Shown here: positions 26,462 through 36,486 of the stretch, in pieces
Layout of the letters: the number at the start of each line of letters is the position of its first letter
Position numbering within the stretch: the first letter of the stretch is position 1
Source of the DNA: Ferriphaselus amnicola
GTDB taxonomy: Bacteria > Pseudomonadota > Gammaproteobacteria > Burkholderiales > Gallionellaceae
Direction of reading: 5' to 3'
Assembly (NCBI RefSeq): GCF_000974685.2
Contig: NZ_AP018738.1
Span: 1,736,001-1,800,000, forward strand
Length of the DNA: 64,000 nucleotides
Notes under the pieces: generated by a model
What the model was told of the DNA's origin: nothing
Seen by the model: the letters and a program-made list of their open reading frames with translations, nothing else
The model's database searches: none
Position numbers and translations under genes: made by a program

Positions 26462-28399
26462 TTATCTCAACGCCAACAAGGTATCGAACATCGTATTGGC
26501 GACCTTGATCGCCTGCCCAGCTGCTTGATATGCGCGTTGATAGCGCATCAGATTGGCGGCTTCCTCATCCAGATTGACTCCAGAAACAGCTTGTTGCTGT
26601 TGTATCGTATTGTTCACCAGCGTGGTCTGAGCTTGGCTAGTTACTTTCAGTTCCCGTGTTTTATTACCCACCTCACCAACCAATTGGGCATATGCACCTT
26701 CATAGCTGGCCGTACTATTGGATAGTGTCGCCCGCGTCTGCAATCCAGCCAAAATCAGAGCATTACTACCATCAGCACTCGACAATGAGTTTGCGCCTAC
26801 TGAGAACACATCGCCCGCATTCGGCACACCAGTGATCTGTACCGTCCAACCGTTATAGGTGATTGCTGAGCCAGCCGTAAAAGCGATATTAGTGCCCGGC
26901 GCAGGGACACCTGTTCCGGCAACATTAAACGTGGTCGGTGGGTTATTGAACGTGATCGTCACCGGCTGCTGAAGATTCAGATCAGTCGCTGGATGTGCTG
27001 GATTAGCCACGACGGGCGTGGCATTAACTGTCGCAGCACTCATCACACCCGTGCCAGTATTCGCAAGCGCAGCATTCGAGCGTATCGGCGATGCTGCCGC
27101 AATCAGATTGGTATCAGAGATCGCTAGACTGATGTTACCCGCCCCATTGGCGGTAGGGCGTATCAAGAAGGTATCACCGGCAACAGGCGTGCCACCCGTC
27201 AACGCAAAGGTCACACCATCCACGGTTTGCGGCAAGCCTGCAGGAAAGTTTGTAAGTGTATTATCGGACATACGCAGCACGCCATAGCTGGTGCCCCCAT
27301 TGAAAATCAACTGATAATCACTGGTTGTAAGCGCTGCAACGCTACTGATTGTCGCCCCAACTGCCCCCGTACCGGCGTTAACTGTCGAAGGCGCAACGGC
27401 TGGCGCCGGAACATTAAAAAGATTACCGCCCAATGCGCCATTGGCATCTAAACCGAACTGATGCTGAGTATTGAAATTGGTTGCCATACCGATCGCCAAA
27501 CGCCCCAGCGAATTCTGCGTTGCATCCAATGTTTGCGACCGAAAGCTCATCAAACCGCCAAGCTTTCCGCCCTGAATCGAACTTTGTGGCAAACGTATCA
27601 CCTGCCCATTCGAGCTATAGGCAACATCTAATCTTGAAGCATCCTGTTGATTCTGAGCAGTTTGCAGTGTGTAGGGATTTGCCCCGACCACCAATGCCTG
27701 ACCATTACCGATAAAAACGTTGTAACTACCATCTGACTGCTTAAGGACAGTGGCCTTCACTTCAACATTCAGTTGAGTGATAAGCTGATCACGTTGATCC
27801 AGTAGATCGTTTGCAGTCATGCCACCCGAAGTACCTTGCGCCAAAACGATGTTGTCGTTCAGCGCAGCGATTTGCTGCGCATAACCGTTGATGGCTGCCA
27901 CACTAGTAGTGATCTGGCTATTCAGGCCGGTATTGATATCCGTCACACGCTGCCCTAACGCTTGGAAGCGGGAGACTAACGTCTGCGCGCTACTCAGCAT
28001 GGTTTGCCGACCAGCCTGAGACTGTGGCGTCGTCGCTACTGTATTAACGCCGCTGAAAAAACCCTGTATCGCCGGAGCCAAGCCCGCAGAAGCATCCGCC
28101 AACAGGTTGTTGATCTGCTGAATTTCGTTGTAGTAAGTATCGAGCTGATTCGACTGCGATTGCTCTTGTAGCACCTGAGCACCCAAGAAATCACTGTACA
28201 TGCGCTTGATGGTGGTGACATTAACACCCCGACCAATGAAACCAGCTCCACTAAATTGAGGCGGGTTAGCACTCTGCACACTCTGTTGGCGACTAAAGCC
28301 AGGGGTGCTGGCATTCGCGATGTTGTGCTCGGTCGTGGTGATACCGATCTGCGCCGCATTGAGCGCCGTCACTCCAATTCCGAATATCGAGGTTCCCAT
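26462..28399 (-). CDS. flgK: Flagellar hook-associated protein 1, FlgK
   Basis: First junction protein on the hook, 645 residues. The N-terminal rod-type motif is IGVTALNAAQIGITTTEHNIANASTPGFSRQ, and the C-terminal LDEEAANLMRYQRAYQAAGQAIKVANTMFDTLLAL is the conserved end helix. It is longer than E. coli FlgK (about 547) because of a beta-rich middle with two copies of a DG...TG.P..GD.F module (about residues 395-420 and 510-535). It lies 62 bases after flgJ. Confidence 0.95.
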   Translation of the reverse strand: MGTSIFGIGVTALNAAQIGITTTEHNIANASTPGFSRQQSVQSANPPQFSGAGFIGRGVNVTTIKRMYSDFLGAQVLQEQSQSNQLDTYYNEIQQINNLLADASAGLAPAIQGFFSGVNTVATTPQSQAGRQTMLSSAQTLVSRFQALGQRVTDINTGLNSQITTSVAAINGYAQQIAALNDNIVLAQGTSGGMTANDLLDQRDQLITQLNVEVKATVLKQSDGSYNVFIGNGQALVVGANPYTLQTAQNQQDASRLDVAYSSNGQVIRLPQSSIQGGKLGGLMSFRSQTLDATQNSLGRLAIGMATNFNTQHQFGLDANGALGGNLFNVPAPAVAPSTVNAGTGAVGATISSVAALTTSDYQLIFNGGTSYGVLRMSDNTLTNFPAGLPQTVDGVTFALTGGTPVAGDTFLIRPTANGAGNISLAISDTNLIAAASPIRSNAALANTGTGVMSAATVNATPVVANPAHPATDLNLQQPVTITFNNPPTTFNVAGTGVPAPGTNIAFTAGSAITYNGWTVQITGVPNAGDVFSVGANSLSSADGSNALILAGLQTRATLSNSTASYEGAYAQLVGEVGNKTRELKVTSQAQTTLVNNTIQQQQAVSGVNLDEEAANLMRYQRAYQAAGQAIKVANTMFDTLLALR

Positions 28400-28461
28400 G
28401 ATGTCGTGCCCCTAAAACTTGAGCTCCGGTAGACATATCGACCCAAGCCCAGCAAACTTTA

Positions 28462-29310
28462 CTATCCCAAAGCGCTGACCTTGCCGATCACCTTAGTCAG
28501 CTTGTCCGCATATTGCGGGTCAGTGGCATAACCAGATCGTTGCAAAGCTTGCGAGAATCCTGCTGCATCAGACTGTTGCAACACACCGTTATAACGAGGA
28601 TTGCTACCTAGCATACGCGCATAATCTTGGAATGAGGCCGCATACGAATCATATGCACGAAATTTCTCCATTTGCTTCACCGGCACACCATTCACATATT
28701 CAGTGGTCATCACCTCCGCCACCTTGCCGTTCCAGCCCGCCCCTGCCTTGATGCCGAACAGATTGAAACTGTTACTTCCATCCGCCATCTTGATCTCACG
28801 CCTACCCCAACCACTTTCCAGCGCAGCCTGTCCCAGCATCAACTGAGGCGGAATGCCCGTAGTGCGACTAGCCTGCACCGCATGTGGCAACAAGCGCTGA
28901 ACAAAGTCCTGCTGAGCACTCTGACTATACGCCGATGGCACCGCCACTTGAGATTTAGTCGTTGCGCCTATCGCCGAGGGCGTCAGCGAAGATTGAACTC
29001 CGGCACCGGACATGCTCCGACTCAGCTGTTTAACCATCACATCGGCCAACCCAACGCCTCGTGAAGACATATCCTGAGACAGCTGCTGATCGAGCATTGA
29101 GGTGAACATACGCGTCTGATCGCTATCAAACATCCCCTCTTGCGGGGTTGCCTCACGCATGGATTTCAACATCATGTTCATAAACACTGCCTCGAACTGC
29201 TGCGCAGCTTTCTTAAGCGCGGCATCCGGTGACTGTTTGGCCTGTAACTTCAGTGCATCAAGACTCTGCACATCGGTCGCCAAACCCCCAATGTTAGACA
29301 TCGTGTACAT
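28462..29310 (-). CDS. flgJ: Flagellar rod assembly protein and muramidase, FlgJ
   Basis: Two-part protein of 282 residues: an N-terminal rod-cap domain (KKAAQQFEAVFMNMMLKSMRE, about residues 33-55) and a C-terminal glucosaminidase-type muramidase domain (about 135-280) with the catalytic Glu in LGQAALESGWG. It cuts peptidoglycan so that the rod can pass. The ATG at 29310 shares its A with the flgI stop (TGATG); the upstream TTG at 29313 is not needed. Confidence 0.95.
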   Translation of the reverse strand: MYTMSNIGGLATDVQSLDALKLQAKQSPDAALKKAAQQFEAVFMNMMLKSMREATPQEGMFDSDQTRMFTSMLDQQLSQDMSSRGVGLADVMVKQLSRSMSGAGVQSSLTPSAIGATTKSQVAVPSAYSQSAQQDFVQRLLPHAVQASRTTGIPPQLMLGQAALESGWGRREIKMADGSNSFNLFGIKAGAGWNGKVAEVMTTEYVNGVPVKQMEKFRAYDSYAASFQDYARMLGSNPRYNGVLQQSDAAGFSQALQRSGYATDPQYADKLTKVIGKVSALG

Positions 29311-30407
29311 CAAATGATCTCCAGATCAGCATGCAGCGCTCCGGCAGATTTCATCGCCTGCAGAATCACCAGCAGATCCTGAGGGGTTGCTCCGATGGCA
29401 TTGAGGGATTTGACCACATCACCCAACGACACGCCGCGTTTCAATGTAAGTATCTTGCCATCACTTGCCTTGATATCAATGTTCGAATTGGCGACCTTTT
29501 CCGTCTCTCCTCCTGACAACATCCCCGGCTGACTCACCGTGTTCTCGGTCTTGATGACCACAGTCAAGCTACCGTGCGACACAGCACAATCATCCAGAGT
29601 CACCGTCTGATTCATCACCACCGAGCCAGTACGTGCATTGATGATGACTTTAGCCGCCCCAGCTGCCGGCTCAACCTCGACATTTTCCATCTGCGAGACG
29701 AACGCCACACGAGCATTACCTGAGGGTGCGCTGACTTGCACCGTCCGCCCGTCCAGAGGGACCGCACTGTCCGCACCAAATTTCTGATTGATCGCCTCAG
29801 CGATCCGCGAAGCCGTAGTGAAATCCATCTTGTTTAGATTGAGCATGATCGAATCACCCTGCCCCAATGCGGTCGGCACAGCACGTTCCACCGTTGCACC
29901 GCCGGAGATGATACCCACGCTCAGATGATTGACTTGTGTCTTTGAGCCCCCCGATGACGCGCCCGCGCCCCCAACCAGCAGGCTACCTTGAGCCATCGCA
30001 TAGACCTGACCGTCAGCCCCCTTGAGAGGAGCCATCACCAGCGTGCCACCACGCAAGCTCTTGGCATTACCGACAGAAGAAACCGTCACATCAATGGTCT
30101 GACCGAGACGAGCAAACGGCGGCAGAGTCGCAGTCACGGTCACGGCTGCGACGTTTTTCAATTGCAACGTAGTCGTGGGCGGCAGATTCACCCCCATGTT
30201 GGACAACATGCTGATCACACTCTGAACGGTGAATGGTGTCTGCGTAGTTTGATCGCCGCTACCATCCAAACCCACGACCAAGCCATAGCCAATCAACTGG
30301 TTATCCCGCACACCCTGAATACTGGCGAGATCTTTGATCCGCTCAGCAGAGACCCCCAAGGGCAGCAACAGTGCCAGCATCAACAGGATTTTTTGTAGTA
30401 TCTTCAT
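29310..30407 (-). CDS. flgI: Flagellar P-ring protein, FlgI
   Basis: Periplasmic P-ring subunit, 365 residues from the ATG at 30407. A cleavable signal peptide (MKILQKILLMLALLLPLGVSA) precedes ERIKDLASIQGVRDNQLIGYGLVVGL, the family hallmark. The C-terminal KSLNAIGATPQDLLVILQAMKSAGALHADLEII is also diagnostic. The longer frame to 30551 lies within flgH and lacks a signal. It is 13 bases after flgH with a GGGAGAT ribosome site. Confidence 0.96.
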   Translation of the reverse strand: MKILQKILLMLALLLPLGVSAERIKDLASIQGVRDNQLIGYGLVVGLDGSGDQTTQTPFTVQSVISMLSNMGVNLPPTTTLQLKNVAAVTVTATLPPFARLGQTIDVTVSSVGNAKSLRGGTLVMAPLKGADGQVYAMAQGSLLVGGAGASSGGSKTQVNHLSVGIISGGATVERAVPTALGQGDSIMLNLNKMDFTTASRIAEAINQKFGADSAVPLDGRTVQVSAPSGNARVAFVSQMENVEVEPAAGAAKVIINARTGSVVMNQTVTLDDCAVSHGSLTVVIKTENTVSQPGMLSGGETEKVANSNIDIKASDGKILTLKRGVSLGDVVKSLNAIGATPQDLLVILQAMKSAGALHADLEII

Positions 30408-30420
30408 GCCATCATCTCCC

Positions 30421-31110
30421 TCAGAATGGCAATATGGACAGGAAGAAACGCCCCAACAATGAAGATGCCGAAGACGCATCCATGCTGTACTTGCTGCCCT
30501 TGTACTCCAAGTGTGCATCCGCCACCTGACTTGATTGCACCACATTCGCACCCGTAATCGTATTCGGGTTGACCACCCCAGAGAAGCGAATGAATTCGTT
30601 GTTCTGATTCACCACCACCTGCTTCTCGCCACTTACCAGCAGATTATTATTCGGCAGCACCTCAATCACTGTCACGGTGATCGTGCCAGTAAAGACATTG
30701 CTGCTCGCAGTATCACCCGAGTTCGCCAGCTTGTTGGATGTATTGCCTCCAAGACTCAAACTATTGAAGATCAACTTGGCAGGAGTGGCATTGCGGGTGA
30801 TGCTCGGGGTGGTGGCGTTGAGCGTACTACTGTGCGCCGCATTGTCGCTGGACTTTTCGGAGGCAGACGTCGATTCCACGATATTGATCGTCAGAATGTC
30901 GCCGACCATGCGGGCACGCCGATCCTCAAGCAAGGGACGAGAGTTCGAGGCATGGTAGATCGCCCCATCATTGTAGGCAATTTGATTGCGCTCCATCGGC
31001 CTAGCCGTCATCGGCTGATGGATACTGGTGCTGGGCTTGATGTCGGCACAGCCGACCAAGCCCAAAGCCACCAACACCGCACATCCCCCGAACAGATTAC
31101 GCATCATCAT
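30421..31110 (-). CDS. flgH: Flagellar L-ring lipoprotein, FlgH
   Basis: Outer-membrane L-ring subunit, about 229 residues. The N-terminal signal ends in a lipobox LVGCAD, so Cys 21 is lipidated. RARMVGDILTINIVE and the FIRFSGVVNPNTITGANVVQSSQVADA end match FlgH. Three successive ATG codons start the frame (31110, 31107, 31104). AAGGA abuts the first, so the third has the best spacing. It lies four bases after the flgG stop. Confidence 0.95.
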   Translation of the reverse strand: MMMRNLFGGCAVLVALGLVGCADIKPSTSIHQPMTARPMERNQIAYNDGAIYHASNSRPLLEDRRARMVGDILTINIVESTSASEKSSDNAAHSSTLNATTPSITRNATPAKLIFNSLSLGGNTSNKLANSGDTASSNVFTGTITVTVIEVLPNNNLLVSGEKQVVVNQNNEFIRFSGVVNPNTITGANVVQSSQVADAHLEYKGSKYSMDASSASSLLGRFFLSILPF

Positions 31111-31114
31111 TCCT

Positions 31115-31897
31115 TTACAGTTGAGTCAGGCGTTGCAACATCTGATCCGAGGTCTGAATCGATTTAGAGTTGATCTCGTAAGCGCGCTGCGTCTGAATCA
31201 TGTTCACCAGCTCTTCGACCACATTTACGTTAGAAGTTTCGACATACCCCTGATTCAGTACGCCCGTACCATTCAGACCTGGGACACTGGTCGAGGGAGT
31301 GCCGCTGGAAGCGGTCTCGACATACAGATTCTCCCCCTGACTTTGCAAACCAGCCGGATTAATGAATGAAGTGAGCTGCAATGCCCCGACTTGTACAGGC
31401 GCGGCCACCCCCGGCTGCGTCACCGAAACCACACCATCGCGCCCTACCGTCACCGTGATCGCATTTGCAGGAATAGTAATGGGTGGCTGCACTACAAAAC
31501 CGTTAGCCGTCACCATCTGCCCCTGATTGTCGGCTTGGAACGAACCGTCCCGCGTGTAGCCCGTCGTGCCGTCTGGCAACAGCACCGAGAAGAATCCTGG
31601 TCCGTTGATGGCGATATCCAAACTATTGCCCGTTTGTTGCAGATTTCCTTGGGTATGGATACGTTCTGCTGCCACAGGGCGAACACCCGTACCGATCTGT
31701 AAACCGGAAGGAATCTGCGTCTGCTGCGAGGATTGCGCACCCGGCTGACGGATGGTCTGGTACAACAAGTCCTCGAACACTGCACGGGAACGCTTGAACC
31801 CGTTGGTGCTGACGTTGGCCAAATTATTGGAGATGACGTCCATCTGAGTTTGCTGCGCATCCAGACCCGTCTTGGAAATCCACAGGGAGCGTATCAT
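31115..31897 (-). CDS. flgG: Flagellar distal rod protein, FlgG
   Basis: Distal rod subunit of exactly the usual 260 residues. The N-terminus [36 protein letters not shown] has the rod/hook signature, and the end [33 protein letters not shown] is the conserved C-terminal helix. AAGGAAAG precedes the ATG. It sits between flgF and flgH in the standard order. Confidence 0.97.
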   Translation of the reverse strand: MIRSLWISKTGLDAQQTQMDVISNNLANVSTNGFKRSRAVFEDLLYQTIRQPGAQSSQQTQIPSGLQIGTGVRPVAAERIHTQGNLQQTGNSLDIAINGPGFFSVLLPDGTTGYTRDGSFQADNQGQMVTANGFVVQPPITIPANAITVTVGRDGVVSVTQPGVAAPVQVGALQLTSFINPAGLQSQGENLYVETASSGTPSTSVPGLNGTGVLNQGYVETSNVNVVEELVNMIQTQRAYEINSKSIQTSDQMLQRLTQL

Positions 31898-31927
31898 TTT
31901 GCTTTCCTTTCAGCAGGTTGATCGAAA

Positions 31928-32671
31928 TCAACCATTGATATTGAATATCTGACTTGCCTGTCGCGCATTGGTATCGGCGTTCTGCAAGACCTTCATCTGC
32001 ATTTCAAACGAGCGTCCCAGCGAGATCATATTAACCATCGCTTCGACCACGTTCACGTTACTACTTTCCAAATGTCCAGGAACCACCGTCACCGCCGCAT
32101 CAGCAGTGGCTGGCTGCTTGTCCTGAGTGCGAAACAAACCATCTTCGCCACGAACCATCTGATTTTCAGGTGGATTCACCAGTTTCAAACGACCGACCAC
32201 CTGAACTTGAACCGGCGTGTTACCCGTAGGCACCGTGGTAAGAGTGCCATCCTTGGCGATGCTCACTTCGGTGTTAGGTGGGAGCGTGATCGGACCACCT
32301 TCGCCCATGACATTCAGGCCGCTACGCGTTTGCAAAATGCCATTCGGTGTCGATTGGAGACTGCCATTTCGCGTGTAGGCTTCGCTACCATCAGGCATTT
32401 GCACGACCAGCCAGCCCTTACCATTGACCGCCACATCCAGTTCACGTCCGGTAGGTTGCAACACACCCGAAGTGAAATCTGACCCTGCGGTGGAGTCCAC
32501 CACGAACGTGCGGGTTGGCAAACCCTGACCTTGCAGAGGTACGGCACGAAACGTGTTCAATGCTGAACGAAACCCTGGCGTACTGCTGTTGGCCAGATTC
32601 TCCGACACCGCAGCCTGCTGATGCAGGGTGTGCGATGCGCCGGTCATTGCAGTGTAGATCACGCGATCCAT
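31928..32671 (-). CDS. flgF: Flagellar proximal rod protein, FlgF
   Basis: Rod protein of 247 residues. The start MDRVIYTAMTGASHTLHQQAAVSENLANSSTPGFR and the SSNVNVVEAMVNMISLGRSFEMQMKVLQNADTNARQ end are typical of FlgF, as is the LDVAVNGKGWLVVQ middle. It follows flgE by 19 bases and precedes flgG by 30. Confidence 0.96.
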   Translation of the reverse strand: MDRVIYTAMTGASHTLHQQAAVSENLANSSTPGFRSALNTFRAVPLQGQGLPTRTFVVDSTAGSDFTSGVLQPTGRELDVAVNGKGWLVVQMPDGSEAYTRNGSLQSTPNGILQTRSGLNVMGEGGPITLPPNTEVSIAKDGTLTTVPTGNTPVQVQVVGRLKLVNPPENQMVRGEDGLFRTQDKQPATADAAVTVVPGHLESSNVNVVEAMVNMISLGRSFEMQMKVLQNADTNARQASQIFNING

Positions 32672-32690
32672 GTCAGTCTCCTGTCAGCGT

Positions 32691-33965
32691 TTAACGCATG
32701 TTCACCAAGGTCTGCAAGATCTGATCCTGCGTCTTGATGGTCTGCGCGTTCGCCTGATACACCCGCTGAGCCGTAATCATGTTGACCAACTCTCCAGTCA
32801 AATCGGTATTCGAGTCTTCCACCGCCCCCGACTGGATCGCGCCCAGCTGCGCCGTTCCGGGTGCGCCGACCAACGGCGAACCCGAGGTGGGCGACTGCGC
32901 CCAACCATTTCCGCCCAATGCCACTAAGCCTTGCGGATTAGCAAAATTCGCCAATACCACTTGCCCCAACACTTTGCTTTGTCCGTTGGAGTAGCGCCCC
33001 ATCACCGTACCATCAGCAGCGGTGCTGAATCCGCTCAACAGCCCTGAACCGTAGCCGTCTTGGGTCAGCGAGTTGACCCCGAAATTCGCGCCGAACTGGG
33101 TGGAGTTGGTAAAGTTGAATGTCAGCGTCTGATTGGGTGTCGCCCCCACCGAAGAAAACGGAGCTGTCGTCATCGTGCCACCTACTGGGGTGGCCAGCGT
33201 GCCATTGGTATTGAATACCAACGTACCGACTGGAGTCGCTGCCGCAGGCGCAACCACTGCGGGCACTTGTACGCCATCTACCGTGGCATACACATTCCAA
33301 GTATTAGCCGCAACTGGGGGAACGGCGGCGGGGTTGACTGCCTGCAACTGAAAATACAGAGTAGAAACGTGACTATTGCCCAAGCTGTCGTAAGTCGTCA
33401 CCGCCGTCGAGTTATTGAAGGAAGTCGGTACGGTGGGACTGAATGCAGCCGTGATCGGCACCGCCGAACGAGCATCTAGGTTCGCCACCATATTCACATT
33501 AGCCGATGGCTTGGCCGCCATGTTAGCCGTGGGGATCTGCAAAGGTGACGGTGTCGCCGCAACAATGGCACCTGTGGCAGGATTAACTTGGAATCCGGTC
33601 AACTTGGCTCCTTGGGAATTGACCATGAAGCCATTCTGGTCGATCTGAAATTGTCCGTTACGCGAATATGAGATCGCGCCATTGTTATCCATACGATAGA
33701 AACCTTGGCCATTGATCGCCATATCCATCGTGCTGTTGGTAACAGTGATGTTGCCCTGAGTGAACTGCTGCGCCACTGCCGCCAACCTCGCCCCCAAACC
33801 CACCTGATTACCGCCAGCGCCACTCAGCGATGCCGCATAGACATCGGCAAATTGTGCCTGCCCCATCTTGAAGCCGACGGTATTAGCATTGGCGATGTTA
33901 TTGCCGATCACGTCCAGTTGCTTAGCTGAAACGTTCAGTCCACTCAATCCTTGTTGAAAGCCCAT
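32691..33965 (-). CDS. flgE: Flagellar hook protein, FlgE
   Basis: Main hook subunit, 424 residues. MGFQQGLSGLNVSAKQLDVIGNNIANANTVGFK begins the conserved D0 region. FlgE-type middle domains follow (AVTTYDSLGNSHVSTLYFQL), then the EDSNTDLTGELVNMITAQRVYQANAQTIKTQDQILQTLVNMR end helix. Length is similar to other betaproteobacterial hooks. A GGAGACGG ribosome site precedes the ATG. Confidence 0.97.
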   Translation of the reverse strand: MGFQQGLSGLNVSAKQLDVIGNNIANANTVGFKMGQAQFADVYAASLSGAGGNQVGLGARLAAVAQQFTQGNITVTNSTMDMAINGQGFYRMDNNGAISYSRNGQFQIDQNGFMVNSQGAKLTGFQVNPATGAIVAATPSPLQIPTANMAAKPSANVNMVANLDARSAVPITAAFSPTVPTSFNNSTAVTTYDSLGNSHVSTLYFQLQAVNPAAVPPVAANTWNVYATVDGVQVPAVVAPAAATPVGTLVFNTNGTLATPVGGTMTTAPFSSVGATPNQTLTFNFTNSTQFGANFGVNSLTQDGYGSGLLSGFSTAADGTVMGRYSNGQSKVLGQVVLANFANPQGLVALGGNGWAQSPTSGSPLVGAPGTAQLGAIQSGAVEDSNTDLTGELVNMITAQRVYQANAQTIKTQDQILQTLVNMR

Positions 33966-33979
33966 GACCGTCTCCTTAG

Positions 33980-34672
33980 TTACATGATTTGTTTGATGTC
34001 AGCCAGCGAGAACGCGCCTAGCTGCCCCACTTCAAGTTGCGCACCTTGCGCACCCTGAGTCACCGCATTCACCGTACCGAAGGCCAGCATGGCAGGATTA
34101 CTACTCTGTCCGGCTAGCACTGCTTTGGCGGAAATCTGATATTTACCATCGGGAGCCTGTGCGCCAGAATCGGTCAGACCGTTCCAAGCGAGCGGAAGTA
34201 CACCCGCCTGTTGCGCGCCCAGATCCATCGTTCGCACCACCTCGCCGGCAGAGTTCTTGATGGTCAGTTGCACACTGTCTGCGGCTTGGGTGAGATTGAT
34301 GCCACCGAAACCTTGGCCGCTAGCCACCTCCATCTGATTGCCCGGAACCAACACACTGCGACCAATCATGGTGGTCGCGCTCAAGGATTGAGCGGATGTC
34401 ATGCTGGTACTCAACGCTTGCAAGGTCGTGTTCAACTTGTCGATGCCGCTGACCGTACTCAGTTGCGCCATCTGAGATGTGACTTGAGCGTTATCCATAG
34501 GATTGAGCGGATCCTGATTCTTCATCTGAGTCACCAGCAGCTTCAGAAAACGATCCTGCACATTGGCCGCTGAGTTTGCATCGCCCGTCGCCGAGGTGGC
34601 ACTACTGTTCTTTGCATTCAAAGAAGCATAAACCGACGATGCCGGATTGCTGTTTTGGGTAGAGGAGATCAT
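33980..34672 (-). CDS. flgD: Flagellar hook capping protein, FlgD
   Basis: Scaffold that caps the growing hook and is later lost, 230 residues. The conserved N-terminal FLKLLVTQMKNQDPLNPMDNAQVTSQMAQLSTVSGIDKLN is diagnostic. A FlgD Ig-like/Tudor region follows, with DLGAQQAGVLPLAWNGLTDSGAQAPDG. AAAGGATT precedes the ATG. It sits between flgC and flgE. Confidence 0.96.
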   Translation of the reverse strand: MISSTQNSNPASSVYASLNAKNSSATSATGDANSAANVQDRFLKLLVTQMKNQDPLNPMDNAQVTSQMAQLSTVSGIDKLNTTLQALSTSMTSAQSLSATTMIGRSVLVPGNQMEVASGQGFGGINLTQAADSVQLTIKNSAGEVVRTMDLGAQQAGVLPLAWNGLTDSGAQAPDGKYQISAKAVLAGQSSNPAMLAFGTVNAVTQGAQGAQLEVGQLGAFSLADIKQIM

Positions 34673-34693
34673 TTTCTAATCCTTTCTGAAAGA

Positions 34694-35098
34694 TTAAGCG
34701 CCAATGGTCAGCGTTTTAAGCAGCATGGATTTCGAGGTATTCAACATATCCACATTGTTTTGATACGAGCGCGAAGCAGAGATCATGTTGACCATCTCCT
34801 CCACCACATTCACATTCGGCAGGGTGACGTAACCGTTCTCATCCGCCATCGGATGTTTAGGGTCGTAAACCACCTTCATTGGCGAAGCATCCTCCACCAC
34901 TGCCGACACCTTCACCCCCGCGCCCGACTCGTTGCCCATAGGCACAGTATTGAACACCACCTGCTTAGCGCGATATGGCTTGCCATCAGGTCCGGTCGTG
35001 CTGTCGGCATTGGCCAGATTGCTGGCAACCACGTTCAGGCGCTGCGACTGAGCAGTCATACCCGAACCCGCGATGTTAAAAATATTGAATAGAGACAT
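34694..35098 (-). CDS. flgC: Flagellar proximal rod protein, FlgC
   Basis: Rod protein of 134 residues from the ATG at 35098 ([34 protein letters not shown]). The conserved end is [41 protein letters not shown] at 35107 lies in the same frame, but AAGGGTG is better spaced for the ATG. It starts just five bases after the flgB stop. Confidence 0.96.
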   Translation of the reverse strand: MSLFNIFNIAGSGMTAQSQRLNVVASNLANADSTTGPDGKPYRAKQVVFNTVPMGNESGAGVKVSAVVEDASPMKVVYDPKHPMADENGYVTLPNVNVVEEMVNMISASRSYQNNVDMLNTSKSMLLKTLTIGA

Positions 35099-35103
35099 GA
35101 CGA

Positions 35104-35511
35104 TCACCCTTGCAAAGCTGTCAACACATCCTTGAGCTTGTCACCGGCGAATTTGACACTGGCTTCATAGCGCAGCGCGTTGTCGGCGAATTGAGCCCGC
35201 TCCACATCCATATCTACGGTATTGCCATCAGCAGAGGGCTGAACCACATTGCGATACTTCACCTGCCCCGCCATCAATGCCGATGTTTGCCCGCTACCTT
35301 CTAGATGACGCGACGAGGTAGTTGCCATACTCAAACCACCCGTCCGACCCGCCATCGCGCCTTGCAGGGCACTAGCGAAGTCAATATCTCTAGCCTTGTA
35401 GTTAGGCGTATCCGCATTGGCGATATTCGAAGCCAGCAACTCCTGACGCGCAGCACGCAAACTCAGTGCTGTCTGGTGGAACTGCATCACTTGGTCTATC
35501 CTGCTGCTCAT
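35104..35511 (-). CDS. flgB: Flagellar proximal rod protein, FlgB
   Basis: First gene of the flg operon, 135 residues from the ATG at 35511 ([45 protein letters not shown]). AAGGAG stands nearby, supporting this start over the longer frame to 35556. The end helix is [25 protein letters not shown]. It is divergent from flgA; the roughly 140-base gap should hold promoters for both, but I saw no convincing sigma28 or sigma54 element. Confidence 0.95.
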   Translation of the reverse strand: MSSRIDQVMQFHQTALSLRAARQELLASNIANADTPNYKARDIDFASALQGAMAGRTGGLSMATTSSRHLEGSGQTSALMAGQVKYRNVVQPSADGNTVDMDVERAQFADNALRYEASVKFAGDKLKDVLTALQG

Positions 35512-35653
35512 GGTCATACTCCTTGCATAACTAACTACCTTTTCCATGACGTGCATACTAGCGACAGCGAAGTCCAGACTATCATTCGATTAACGATGGA
35601 TTCCCGCCCCATTTCGCCCGTTTCCAGCGACCACTTGAGGACACAATAGCGCC

Positions 35654-36328
35654 ATGAAAACTCCGCTCACTCTCTGCTTCCTGATGTTCTCTTTGCCCGT
35701 CTGGGCCGGGATGCCCGTGCAAAGTCACGCCGAGATCCGCCTCAAAGTCAGCGAATTCGTGCAAGAACAGACGCAAGCCATGCCGGGGAAGGTCAGCCTC
35801 AAGGTGGATGGAATCGATCCGCGCATCGTGTTGCCGGCCTGCCCGGGATTTGAAGTATTTCTGCCTCAAGGCACGCAGCTAAGCGGCAAAACCAATGTCG
35901 GTGTGCGCTGCAAAGATAGTTGGTCGCTGTTCGTGCCAGTGCAGATCAAGATCACCCTGACCATGCTGATCGCCAGCCACCCGCTGCAACAGGGCCAAAC
36001 CTTAACGGCGACGGATATTTCGACTCAGAGCGGCGAAGTCAGCCAGCCGGGCATACTCACCGACCCAGCTCAAGCCCTCGGCAAGATACTCAAGTACAGC
36101 CTAGGATCAGGCCAGATTCTCAAACAGGATATGCTGCGCGCCCCGTGGAGTGTCACCCAAGGGCAAATGGTAAAGCTGAGGGTAAGGATGGAGGGATTTT
36201 TCGTCACCTCGGAAGGCAAAGCACTGAACAATGCCGCCGAGGGACAACCAGTTCAGGTCAGAACGGCATCAGGTCAAGTTATCGGAGGCACCGCTGGAGC
36301 CGATGGCGCAGTTGAAGTAAAACCGTAA
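35654..36328 (+). CDS. flgA: Flagellar P-ring assembly chaperone, FlgA
   Basis: Periplasmic chaperone for FlgI, 224 residues, with a signal peptide (MKTPLTLCFLMFSLPVWA). The SAF domain (about residues 100-165) includes HPLQQGQTLTATDIS, and the C-terminal KALNNAAEGQPVQVRTASGQVIGG is diagnostic. FlgA-type cysteines occur at LPACPGF and GVRCKDSW. It is divergent from flgB as in most proteobacteria. flgM and flgN, often next to flgA, are absent here. Confidence 0.95.
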   Translation: MKTPLTLCFLMFSLPVWAGMPVQSHAEIRLKVSEFVQEQTQAMPGKVSLKVDGIDPRIVLPACPGFEVFLPQGTQLSGKTNVGVRCKDSWSLFVPVQIKITLTMLIASHPLQQGQTLTATDISTQSGEVSQPGILTDPAQALGKILKYSLGSGQILKQDMLRAPWSVTQGQMVKLRVRMEGFFVTSEGKALNNAAEGQPVQVRTASGQVIGGTAGADGAVEVKP

Positions 36329-36486
36329 AGTGGGTTGCACCTCGCTCCCCGTGTGCCATAAGTCGCTGTTGGCAGCCTGTCGGACTTAAAGATCAGCGAC
36401 AGCACATTCGCTGACTTCAGCTGCCATCACATGGAGGCTTGGAACACTCAAGCCCATTATCAAGCGTGTTTAGCCCCCTCGCAGGA

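Noticed and set aside
35512-35653. Sigma28 or sigma54 promoters between flgB and flgA
   Set aside because: No TGGCAC-N5-TTGC or TAAAG-N-GCCGATAA match was convincing by eye; a weight-matrix scan would decide.
36329-36486. Possible small RNA or gene in the gap after flgA
   Set aside because: A GTCGCTG/CAGCGAC inverted repeat is the only structure; no open frame with a ribosome site or clear terminator was seen.
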